A stretch of DNA of 64,000 bases from Celeribacter sp. PS-C1 (GTDB taxonomy: Bacteria > Pseudomonadota > Alphaproteobacteria > Rhodobacterales > Rhodobacteraceae), in assembly GCF_019429625.1 (NCBI RefSeq), contig NZ_JAHXRW010000007.1, positions 124,001 through 188,000 on the forward strand, written 5' to 3'. Below the pieces are notes generated by a model. That model searched no databases. It was not told the DNA's origin and saw only the letters and a list, made by a program, of their open reading frames with translations. Both the position numbers and the translations under genes were made by a program. Shown piece by piece: positions 56,450 through 64,000 of this stretch (its first letter is position 1; each line of letters starts with the position of its first letter).

Positions 56450-59370
56450 TCAGCGGCCTCGATCCGGCGCGATTGCTCGGCCTGCGCGTTGTAGCGTTCC
56501 TGCCATTCCGACGGGCCGTTCGACGGCGACACCTGCACCGCCGTCACCTTATATTCCGGGCAATTCGTCGCCCAGTCGGAGTAATCCGTGGTGATGACAT
56601 TGGCCTGCGTGTCCGGGTGGTGGAAGGTGGTGTAGACCACGCCCGGGCTGACCCGATCGGTGATCTTGACGCGCAGAGACGTCTCGCCAGAGCGCGACGC
56701 CAACCGAACCCAATCGCCATCACGAAGACCGCGATTTTCTGCGTCATGCGGGTGAATTTCCAACACGTCCTGATCGTGCCAGACGGAGTTCTCCGTCCGC
56801 CGAGTCTGGGCGCCCACGTTATACTGGCTCAGAATACGCCCCGTGGTCAGCAAAAGCGGGAACCGCGGCCCGGATTTCTCGTCTGTCGCGATATATTCGG
56901 TCACGATGAACCGCCCCTTGCCACGCACGAAGCCGTCGACATGCATGAGCGGCGTGCCGTCCGGATGCTCCTCGTTACAGGGCCATTGCACGGAGCCTTT
57001 CTCTTCAAGCACCGCGTAATCGACACCCGCAAATGACGGCGTGGTCGCGGCGATCTCCGCCATGATTTCCGCCGCATGGGCGTAGGCCCAAGGCTTGCCA
57101 CCGGTCTCTTTAAGAACCGCGTTGGCGAGCAATTGGGTAACTTCCCAATCCTCATAGCCGTTCTTCGGCGCCATCACTTTGCGCACGCGGTTGATGCGGC
57201 GCTCGGCGTTGGTGAATGTGCCTTCTTTTTCGAGGAAGGACGATCCGGGCAGGAAAACATGGGCGTAATTTGCAGTCTCGTTCAAGAAGAGATCATGCAC
57301 GATGACGCATTCCATGGCGGCGAGACCGGCGGCCACATGTTTGGTGTCCGGGTCGGATTGCAGGATGTCTTCGCCCTGACAATAGAGCCCTTTGAAGGTG
57401 CCATCGACAGCGGCATCCAACATGTTTGGAATGCGCAGGCCCGGCTCAGCGTCCAGCTCAACGCCCCAGGTGTCTTCAAAGATTTTGCGCACTTCCGGCT
57501 GTTTCACATGGCGATAGCCCGGCAACTCGTGCGGGAAAGAGCCCATGTCGCAGGAGCCCTGCACGTTGTTCTGCCCGCGCAGCGGGTTCACACCCACGCC
57601 TTCACGGCCGATGTTGCCGGTCATCATCGCGAGGTTGGCGATGGCCATGACCGTGGTCGAGCCTTGCGAATGTTCAGTGACGCCGAGTCCGTAGTAGATC
57701 GCGCCGTTACCACCCTGCGCGTAGGCGCGCGCAGCTTCGCGCAATGCCATTGCCGGCACACCGGTGAGCGCTTCGGTCGCCTCGGGCGAATGACGCTCAT
57801 CGGAGATGAAGGCTTTGTAATCTTCCCACGCATCAACGTCACAACGTTCCGCGATAAAGTCCTGATCGAACAAGCCTTCGGTCACGATCACATGACCCAG
57901 CGCAGAGACCACAGCGACGTTGGTGCCGGGTTTGAGCGGCAGGTGATGCGACTCGCCCATATGCGGGCTTTCCAAGAGATCGATGCGACGCGGGTCGACC
58001 ACGATCAGCTTGGCGCCTTCGCGCAGACGTTTGCGCAAGCGCGAGGCAAAGACCGGGTGCCCGTCCGTCGGGTTCGCGCCGATCACCACGACAACGTCGG
58101 ATTTTTCGACAGAGTCGAAATCCTGCGTGCCCGCGGAGGTGCCAAAGGTCTGGCCGAGGCCGTAGCCGGTCGGAGAGTGACACACGCGCGCGCAGGTGTC
58201 GGTGTTGTTGTTGCCAAACACAGCACGGGTGAGTTTCTGGACGAGGTAGGTTTCCTCGTTTGTGCAACGCGACGAGGTGATCACGCCAATGCTCTTCTGA
58301 CCGTATTTCTGCTGAAGGCCGACGAGCTTTTTCGCCGCGAAAGACAGCGCTTCGTTCCAGGACACTTCGCGCCACGGCTGATCGACGCTGTCGCGCACCA
58401 TCGGGCTCAAAATACGATCCTGATGGGTGGCATACCCATAGGCAAAGCGGCCTTTCACACAGGAATGCCCCCGGTTGGCTTTGCCGTGCTTGTACGGCAC
58501 CATGCGGACCAGTTGATCGCCCTGCATCTCCGCTTTGAAGCTACAGCCGACACCGCAATAGGCGCAGGTGGTCACGACGGAACGGTCCGGCGTCCCCATT
58601 TCGATCACGGATTTTTCTTGCAGCGTTGCGGTCGGGCAGGCCTGAACACAGGCGCCACAGGACACACAGTCGGAGGCGAGGAAGTTCTCTGCGCCCACGG
58701 CCACGCGGCTGTCAAAGCCACGGCCTTCGATGGTCAGAGCAAATGTCCCCTGCACCTCTTCACAGGCCCGCACACAGCGGTTGCAAACGATGCATTTCGA
58801 CGGATCGTAGGAGAAATACGGGTTGCTGTCGTCTTTGGGCAGCCATTCGGGATTGGCCTCGCCAGAGGTATTGCGCGCCTCGAAATGGTTCGCGAGCGGC
58901 GCGTTTTTCGGCGCTTCATAGCGCACATCGCGCAGGCCCACGGCCCCCGCCATATCCTGCAATTCGCAATCGCCGTTGGCCGAACAGGTCAGGCAATCGA
59001 GCGGGTGATCGGAGATATAAAGCTCCATCACGCCCTTGCGGATGCGGCGCAGTTTGTCGGTCTGGGTGTGGACCTTCATCCCGGCATGCACAGGCGTGGT
59101 GCAAGACGCGGGCGTGCCACGACGACCCTCGATCTCGACAGCGCAGAGACGACAGGAGCCAAAGGCCTCGAGGCTGTCGGTGGCGCAGAGTTTCGGCACT
59201 TGGATGCCCAACTCCGACGCCGCGCGCATCACGGAGGTCCCCTCCGGCACGGTGATCTCCATACCGTCGATGGTCAGTGTCACCGGCTTGCCCGTCTTGG
59301 CGGGGGTCCCACGGTCGATGTCGTCCTGAATGCCGGTCCCGTTTTCCCAGGGAATAATGAAATCTTTCAT
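56446..59370 (-). CDS. fdsA: NAD-dependent formate dehydrogenase alpha subunit (Mo)
   Basis: 974 residues. In order: N-terminal [2Fe-2S] domain (LCATDSLEAFGSCRLC), His-Cys [4Fe-4S] (HPLDCLTCSANGDC), two ferredoxin [4Fe-4S] motifs (CIVCNRCVRAC, CVSCGACVQACP), the catalytic-domain cluster (CAYCGVGC) and the molybdenum ligand Cys397-His398 in CARVCHSPTG. It oxidises formate to CO2. The ATG at 59370 (MKDFIIPWENG) overlaps the fdsB stop by 4 bp; longer open frame upstream is non-coding. It uses cysteine, not selenocysteine. Confidence 0.97.
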   Translation of the reverse strand: MKDFIIPWENGTGIQDDIDRGTPAKTGKPVTLTIDGMEITVPEGTSVMRAASELGIQVPKLCATDSLEAFGSCRLCAVEIEGRRGTPASCTTPVHAGMKVHTQTDKLRRIRKGVMELYISDHPLDCLTCSANGDCELQDMAGAVGLRDVRYEAPKNAPLANHFEARNTSGEANPEWLPKDDSNPYFSYDPSKCIVCNRCVRACEEVQGTFALTIEGRGFDSRVAVGAENFLASDCVSCGACVQACPTATLQEKSVIEMGTPDRSVVTTCAYCGVGCSFKAEMQGDQLVRMVPYKHGKANRGHSCVKGRFAYGYATHQDRILSPMVRDSVDQPWREVSWNEALSFAAKKLVGLQQKYGQKSIGVITSSRCTNEETYLVQKLTRAVFGNNNTDTCARVCHSPTGYGLGQTFGTSAGTQDFDSVEKSDVVVVIGANPTDGHPVFASRLRKRLREGAKLIVVDPRRIDLLESPHMGESHHLPLKPGTNVAVVSALGHVIVTEGLFDQDFIAERCDVDAWEDYKAFISDERHSPEATEALTGVPAMALREAARAYAQGGNGAIYYGLGVTEHSQGSTTVMAIANLAMMTGNIGREGVGVNPLRGQNNVQGSCDMGSFPHELPGYRHVKQPEVRKIFEDTWGVELDAEPGLRIPNMLDAAVDGTFKGLYCQGEDILQSDPDTKHVAAGLAAMECVIVHDLFLNETANYAHVFLPGSSFLEKEGTFTNAERRINRVRKVMAPKNGYEDWEVTQLLANAVLKETGGKPWAYAHAAEIMAEIAATTPSFAGVDYAVLEEKGSVQWPCNEEHPDGTPLMHVDGFVRGKGRFIVTEYIATDEKSGPRFPLLLTTGRILSQYNVGAQTRRTENSVWHDQDVLEIHPHDAENRGLRDGDWVRLASRSGETSLRVKITDRVSPGVVYTTFHHPDTQANVITTDYSDWATNCPEYKVTAVQVSPSNGPSEWQERYNAQAEQSRRIEAAE

Positions 59371-60884
59371 TCTGCGGCCTCCTTCTGCGGGGCGAATTCT
59401 TCGGGGAAATGACGGAGTGCCGAGAGCACCGGATAGGGCGTAAAGCCGCCCAGCGCACAGAGCGAGCCGTCGGTCATGACTTCGCACAGGTCTTCGAGCA
59501 AGGGGATCGCGCTCGCATCGCCCTCTTTGATGCGGTCAAGCGTTTCGACGCCCCGCACGGCACCGATGCGGCAGGGCGTGCATTTGCCACAGCTCTCCAC
59601 CGCGCAGAATTCCATCGCAAACCGCGCCATGGCGAGCATATCCGCCGTGTCGTCGAACACCACGATGCCGGCATGGCCAATCAGCGCCTTCTGGCCATCG
59701 AACTCTTCGTAGCCGAAGGGCGTGTCGAATTGATCGGTGTGCAGATAGGCCCCCAAAGGCCCTCCAACCTGCACAGCCTTGACCGGACGCCCGGAGGCGG
59801 TGCCGCCCGCGACCTCGTTGACCAGCGTGCCAAGCGGCATGCCGAATGCGGTCTCGAACAGCCCGCCGAATTTCACATTGCCCGCGATCTGGATCGGCAT
59901 GGTGCCTTTCGAACGCCCGAGGCCGAAATTGGCGTAATGCTCCGCCCCCTTGGCGAAAATCACCGGTACGGTCGCCAGAGAGATCACGTTGTTCACCACG
60001 GTCGGACGACCCAAGAAGCCCTCAAGCGCCGGAAGCGGCGGCTTGGCGCGGACCACACCGCGTTTGCCTTCGAGAGAGTTGAGCAAGGACGTTTCCTCAC
60101 CGCAGACATAGGCGCCCGCGCCGACGCGGACCTCCATGTCAAAGGCGCGGCCACAGCCCAGCACATTGGTGCCCAGAACACCGGCGGCCCGCGCAATTTC
60201 AATCGCCCGACGCATCACCGCGACCGCATCCGGGTATTCGGAGCGGGTATAAACGTAGCCTTTGGTGGCGCCACAGCCGAGACCCGCGATGGCCATACCT
60301 TCGATCAAGGTGAAAGGGTCGCCCTCCATGATCATCCGGTCGGCAAAGGTGCCACTGTCGCCCTCGTCGGCGTTGCAGACGATGTACTTTTGCGGCGCAT
60401 GGGCAAGGCGAACGGTGTCCCATTTGATGCCGGTCGGGAAGCCCGCACCGCCACGACCACGCAGGCCGGAGGTTTTCACCTCGTCGATGATCGCGTCCTG
60501 CGACATGCCAATCGCGCGTTTGAGGCCTTCGAGACCACCATGGGCCTCGTAATCGGCCAAAGACAGTGGGTCGATCACACCACAGCGCTCAAAGGTCAGG
60601 CGGGTCTGACGGGCGAAGAAGGGAATGTCCTCGACTTTGCCCAGAGTGTCGATCTGACCGTCGAGCAGAGCCGCGACATCGTCCTCGGCAATCGGACCAT
60701 AGGCCAGACGTTCACCGTCTTTTTCGATCTCAACGAGCGGTTCCAGCCAGATCATGCCACGGGTGCCGTTGCGCACTATCTCCGCTTCGATCCCGCGCGC
60801 GGCGATCTCTTGCGTCAGTTTTGCGGCCACGTCATCGGCGCCGAGCGCCTTGGCGGCGCTGTCCATGGGGACGTAAATCTTCAT
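59367..60884 (-). CDS. fdsB: Formate dehydrogenase beta subunit (NADH/FMN)
   Basis: 505 residues, NuoF-like. FMN/NAD site GLRGRGGAGFPTGIKWDTVR and CNADEGDSGTFADRMIMEGD, [4Fe-4S] CGKCTPCRIG near the C-terminus, plus a thioredoxin-like N-terminal 120 residues. It passes formate electrons to NAD. Overlaps fdsG and fdsA by 4 bp each. Confidence 0.96.
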   Translation of the reverse strand: MKIYVPMDSAAKALGADDVAAKLTQEIAARGIEAEIVRNGTRGMIWLEPLVEIEKDGERLAYGPIAEDDVAALLDGQIDTLGKVEDIPFFARQTRLTFERCGVIDPLSLADYEAHGGLEGLKRAIGMSQDAIIDEVKTSGLRGRGGAGFPTGIKWDTVRLAHAPQKYIVCNADEGDSGTFADRMIMEGDPFTLIEGMAIAGLGCGATKGYVYTRSEYPDAVAVMRRAIEIARAAGVLGTNVLGCGRAFDMEVRVGAGAYVCGEETSLLNSLEGKRGVVRAKPPLPALEGFLGRPTVVNNVISLATVPVIFAKGAEHYANFGLGRSKGTMPIQIAGNVKFGGLFETAFGMPLGTLVNEVAGGTASGRPVKAVQVGGPLGAYLHTDQFDTPFGYEEFDGQKALIGHAGIVVFDDTADMLAMARFAMEFCAVESCGKCTPCRIGAVRGVETLDRIKEGDASAIPLLEDLCEVMTDGSLCALGGFTPYPVLSALRHFPEEFAPQKEAAE

Positions 60885-61357
60885 GCCGAGACCTCCGACA
60901 GAGCTTTTTCAACGCGGGCTTCATCGGCGCGCGCGATCAGTTTGTCGTCCAGCATCGCCGCGGGTGCGCAGGCGCAGAGACCCAAACAATAGACCGGCTC
61001 CACCGTCACTTTGCCGTCCGGCGTCGTACCGTGCCAGTCCAGACCGAGTTTCTCCAAAAGACGTTCCGCCAGAGCCGTGCCGCCCATGGACTGACATGCC
61101 TCCGCCCGGCAGATTTTCAGCACATGCTTGCCAGCGGGTTCTTCGCGAAAATCGTGATAGAAGGAAATCACGCCCTTCAACTCAGCCCGCGTGATCGTCA
61201 GTGCTTTACATAGGGGCCCATGCGCCGCCTCGGGAATCACCCCAAAGCTCTCCTGCAACGCGTGCAACATAGGCAAAAGCGGACCTTCGAGATGGGCGTG
61301 AGCGGAGATGATCTCCGCAATCGTCCCGTCATCTTGCGGGGAGCTGGCTGGCGTCAT
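60881..61357 (-). CDS. fdsG: Formate dehydrogenase gamma subunit (NuoE-like)
   Basis: 158 residues, thioredoxin-like [2Fe-2S] protein of the NuoE family: VISFYHDFREEPAGKHVLKI, CRAEACQSMG and VYCLGLCACAPAAML with the four cluster cysteines. First gene of fdsGBA-fdhD-fdsD, in which every junction is an ATGA-type overlap, so expression is tightly coupled. A LysR-type dyad lies 86-101 bp upstream. Confidence 0.95.
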   Translation of the reverse strand: MTPASSPQDDGTIAEIISAHAHLEGPLLPMLHALQESFGVIPEAAHGPLCKALTITRAELKGVISFYHDFREEPAGKHVLKICRAEACQSMGGTALAERLLEKLGLDWHGTTPDGKVTVEPVYCLGLCACAPAAMLDDKLIARADEARVEKALSEVSA

Positions 61358-61445
61358 GGCTGACCTCTTCGGATACGACCGTATACATTTCTTTCATGAG
61401 AGCACGGGATGCATCACGAAATCAATATCGATAAACCGTCAAACG

Positions 61446-61460
61446 ATAGCCAAAAACTAT
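61446..61460 (-). promoter_or_regulatory. LysR-type box upstream of fdsG
   Basis: ATAG-N7-CTAT with the T-N11-A spacing (T61447, A61459) expected of LysR regulators, extended to CGATAG/CTATCG. It overlaps the lysR stop codon and lies about 90 bp before the fdsG ATG. Confidence 0.65.
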
Positions 61461-62347
61461 CGCAAAATATCCGACACGCGCCCCGCCTCGGCCAGCAAAG
61501 CGGCCAGAACCGGCGTATTGGGATCACGGTGTGGCGCAATCAGGCCGACACGGTGCCCCACTTCGCCACCAGAGAGCGGAATAAGGTCCAGCGGCTTGCC
61601 CTCCGCGAGAAACCGCGCGATGCCTTCGGGCAGAACCGTGACCCAGCCACCGCTCTGCACATGCGCGATCAACACCACGGTGGAATTCGATTCGACGCCC
61701 ACCTGCGGCACCACGCCCGAGGCGCCCAAGTTGCGATCAATGATCCGCCGGTTTTGCATCTCCGGCGACAACAAACACATGGGCACCCCGTCGAGATCGC
61801 TCCAATCCACAGACTTGCGCCCCGCAAAAACGCCGCCCTCGGCACTCACCACCATGTAGCGCTCTTCATAGAGAGGCACGGCGCTGACCCGACCCAAAGG
61901 TTCGTTGTCGAGATAGGTGAGGCCCGCATCGGCATCGAGATCGTCCAGCATGGTAAGGATCTGCGACGAAGGGCGCGACAGGATGGTAAGTTTCACATTG
62001 GGATGCGCCGCGCTAAACACGGTTGAAATCCGCGCCGCCCAAGTCAACGCCGTCGGGATCGCGGCAAGGCGCAACTGACCAGACAACCCGTGCCGTGTCG
62101 CCCGCATTTCATCACGAAGCTGGCGGCTGTCGGCGACGATTTTTCGCGCCCAAACCAGCGCGCGCTGCCCCTCCGGCGTCAATCCGCCGAAGCGCGAGCC
62201 GCGAAAGATGAGCTGCACCCCCAATTGATCCTCAAGCTGCTTGATCCCCGCCGACAGGCTGGGCTGGGTGATGCCGAGGGCCTGTGCGGCACGGCCGAAA
62301 TGGCCCTCTTTGGCGACAGCAATGAACATTTCAAGCTTGTTAAGCAT
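61457..62347 (-). CDS. LysR family regulator of formate dehydrogenase
   Basis: 296 residues from MLNKLEMFIAVAKEGHF. The HTH is FGRAAQALGITQPSLSAGIK; the C-terminal part is a periplasmic-binding-type effector domain. Two ATGs are possible, 62386 and 62347; I prefer 62347 because it matches LysR family N-termini and because the longer version would place a LysR box (62379-62393) over its own start codon. Same orientation as and directly upstream of fdsGBA, so a formate-responsive regulator of that operon is likely. Confidence 0.9.
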   Translation of the reverse strand: MLNKLEMFIAVAKEGHFGRAAQALGITQPSLSAGIKQLEDQLGVQLIFRGSRFGGLTPEGQRALVWARKIVADSRQLRDEMRATRHGLSGQLRLAAIPTALTWAARISTVFSAAHPNVKLTILSRPSSQILTMLDDLDADAGLTYLDNEPLGRVSAVPLYEERYMVVSAEGGVFAGRKSVDWSDLDGVPMCLLSPEMQNRRIIDRNLGASGVVPQVGVESNSTVVLIAHVQSGGWVTVLPEGIARFLAEGKPLDLIPLSGGEVGHRVGLIAPHRDPNTPVLAALLAEAGRVSDILR

Positions 62348-62378
62348 GGCGCAAACCTGATCGTGAGAACGTATTTCG

Positions 62379-62393
62379 ATAGACATATCATAT
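62379..62393 (-). promoter_or_regulatory. Putative autoregulatory LysR box
   Basis: ATAG-N7-ATAT with T-N11-A spacing (T62380, A62392), 32 bp upstream of the preferred lysR start. Its left arm, CGATAG, repeats that of the fdsG-proximal box. Confidence 0.5.
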
Positions 62394-62473
62394 CGACTGT
62401 GGAGAGGTCATCTCTCCTCTTGGCGCTCCTGCTCGGGCGAGCTAAGACTGACCTCCCGACAGGAGGACAGAAT

Positions 62474-64000
62474 TTGAGCACCCCCACAGATCCGCAAACA
62501 GCCGCCCGCATTTCGCGCACCATCGCCACCGACATCGCCGCTTCGACGGCGCAGGTCTCCGCCGCCATCGGGCTTTTGGACGAGGGCGCGACCGTGCCCT
62601 TCATCGCGCGCTACCGCAAAGAGGTGACGGGCGGTTTGGACGACACGCAGTTGCGTTTGCTCAACGACCGTCTGTCCTATTTGCGCGAATTGGAAGCGCG
62701 GCGGGTGACGATCCTCAAATCCATCGAGGATCAGGGCAAGCTGACCGACGATCTGAAACGCGCCATCGCAGGCGCAGAGAGCAAATCGACGCTCGAAGAC
62801 ATCTACCTGCCCTACAAGCCCAAACGCCGGACCAAGGCGATGATCGCGCGCGAAAACGGGCTGGAGCCTTTGTTGGAAGCGATCAAGGCGGACCGTTCCG
62901 CCGATCCCGAAAAACTTGCCGAAGGGTTCATCTCTGAGGCCGTGCCGACCGTCAAAGACGCCCTCAACGGGGCGCGCGATATTGCGACCGAGGAACTGTC
63001 GGAAAGCGCCGATCTCTTGGGCAAACTCCGCGATTTCATGCGGCGCGAGGCGCTTGTGACGGCGAAGGTCATTGCGGGCAAAGAACAGGAAGGCGCGAAG
63101 TTTTCCGACTATTTCGATCATTCCGAGAAATGGGCCGACATCGCCTCGCACCGGGCGCTCGCCATCCTGCGCGCGGCGAAGGAAGAGATCGTCACCATGG
63201 AAATCGCGCCCGAGCCGGAAGAAGGCGCAGCGCGCGCCATCGCCATGGTCGCCTCTTATCTGGGCACCTCGACCGAGCAACCCGGCGATCTGTGGCTGCG
63301 CACCGTTGCGCGTTGGGCCTGGCGGGTGAAATTCGCGATCTCGCTGCACATCGATCTGTTGGGCGAGCTGCGCCAGCGCGCCCATGAAGATGCAATCACT
63401 GTGTTTTCTAGAAACCTCAAAGACTTGCTTCTGGCCGCCCCTGCGGGCGCAAAAGCCACCCTCGGCCTCGACCCGGGCATCCGAACGGGCGTCAAAGCCG
63501 CCGTGGTCGATGCCACGGGCAAGCTTTTGGAAACCGCAACGCTCTACCCCTTCCAGCCGAAAATGGATGTGCGCGGGGCGGAAGCGAAGATCATCGAGTT
63601 GGTGACCCGCCACGGCGTTGGCCTCATCGCCATCGGCAACGGCACAGCCAGCCGGGAGACCGAAAAACTGGTAGGCGAGACGCTAAAACTGCTGCCGCCG
63701 GGCGTGAAAGCCCCGACCAAGGTTGTGGTCTCCGAGGCGGGCGCCTCGGTTTATTCCGCCTCGGAACTGGCAGCACAGGAATTCCCCGATCTTGACGTCT
63801 CCTTGCGTGGCGCCGTGTCGATTGCGCGTCGCCTGCAAGACCCTCTCGCGGAGCTGGTGAAGATCACACCTGAGAGCATCGGCGTCGGCCAGTATCAGCA
63901 CGACGTCGACCAACGCCGCCTGTCGCAGGCGCTCGAAGCGGTGGTCGAGGATGCGGTGAACGCCGTGGGCGTGGACCTCAACATGGCCTCCGCGCCTTTG
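62474..64000 (+). CDS. tex: Tex family transcription accessory protein (partial)
   Basis: The first 509 codons are visible; the gene continues past the window (family length about 770). LLDEGATVPFIARYRKEVTG and DIYLPYKPKRRTKAMIAREN are Tex hallmarks; the YqgF-like domain begins at ATLGLDPGIRTGVKAAVVD, and VYSASELAAQEFPDL leads to the HhH region; the S1 domain lies outside. The start is TTG at 62474: an AGGAGG site stands 7 nt upstream and no ATG fits. Tex binds nucleic acid and influences transcription. Confidence 0.93.
   Translation, partial: MSTPTDPQTAARISRTIATDIAASTAQVSAAIGLLDEGATVPFIARYRKEVTGGLDDTQLRLLNDRLSYLRELEARRVTILKSIEDQGKLTDDLKRAIAGAESKSTLEDIYLPYKPKRRTKAMIARENGLEPLLEAIKADRSADPEKLAEGFISEAVPTVKDALNGARDIATEELSESADLLGKLRDFMRREALVTAKVIAGKEQEGAKFSDYFDHSEKWADIASHRALAILRAAKEEIVTMEIAPEPEEGAARAIAMVASYLGTSTEQPGDLWLRTVARWAWRVKFAISLHIDLLGELRQRAHEDAITVFSRNLKDLLLAAPAGAKATLGLDPGIRTGVKAAVVDATGKLLETATLYPFQPKMDVRGAEAKIIELVTRHGVGLIAIGNGTASRETEKLVGETLKLLPPGVKAPTKVVVSEAGASVYSASELAAQEFPDLDVSLRGAVSIARRLQDPLAELVKITPESIGVGQYQHDVDQRRLSQALEAVVEDAVNAVGVDLNMASAPL

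Noticed and set aside
57076..59412. 778-codon open frame antisense to fdsA
   Set aside because: Antisense shadow; fdsA cluster motifs are all present on the other strand.

Overview
The window looks like chromosomal DNA of a marine alphaproteobacterium of the Roseobacter group (Rhodobacteraceae). The gene content, the protein flavour and the GC-rich coding sequence all fit this. The best marker is the complete methylated-amine pathway (Tmm, Tdm, DmmDABC, GmaS, MgsABC, MgdABCD), which is typical of roseobacters. The assignment is an inference from content; no rRNA or other taxonomic marker is present.

Left third (1-28,900), mostly housekeeping: a partial small heat-shock gene, a YdcH-like gene, purEK, two adjacent GNAT acetyltransferases, groES-groEL behind a CIRCE operator, a small AT-richer accessory patch (6.3-8.8 kb) bounded by two direct copies of the 3' end of a DUF2161 gene, a Mn-dependent inorganic pyrophosphatase, a third GNAT paralogue, priA, transaldolase, a large asparagine-synthase-like/alpha-beta-hydrolase fusion, a DUF484-xerC pair, ileS, a truncated haemoglobin, the ycjX-ycjF pair, truA and a GH13 sugar phosphorylase.

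Right half (29,600-62,400), a nearly uninterrupted C1/methylamine catabolic supercluster. Tmm oxidises trimethylamine to TMAO. Tdm demethylates TMAO to dimethylamine. DmmABC with DmmD demethylates dimethylamine to monomethylamine. GmaS and MgsABC convert methylamine to gamma-glutamylmethylamide and then N-methylglutamate. MgdABCD (sarcosine-oxidase-like) oxidises N-methylglutamate and loads the methyl carbon onto tetrahydrofolate. FolD and PurU turn methylene-THF into formate. The NAD-linked molybdenum formate dehydrogenase FdsGBA with FdhD and FdsD oxidises formate to CO2. An Amt transporter, a 58-residue membrane protein and an SMR exporter sit in or next to the dmm unit.

Four regulators are interleaved with the pathway: a GntR/FCD protein, a GlxA/AraC protein, an XRE-cupin protein and a LysR protein. 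A Peripla_BP_6-type binding protein without a signal peptide is transcribed divergently from tmm. TTGG/CCAA dyads recur in the promoters of gntR, amt and tmm, which suggests one shared GntR regulon. T-N11-A dyads lie upstream of fdsG and of the lysR gene. A strong intrinsic terminator lies between tmm and tdm. The window ends inside a tex gene.
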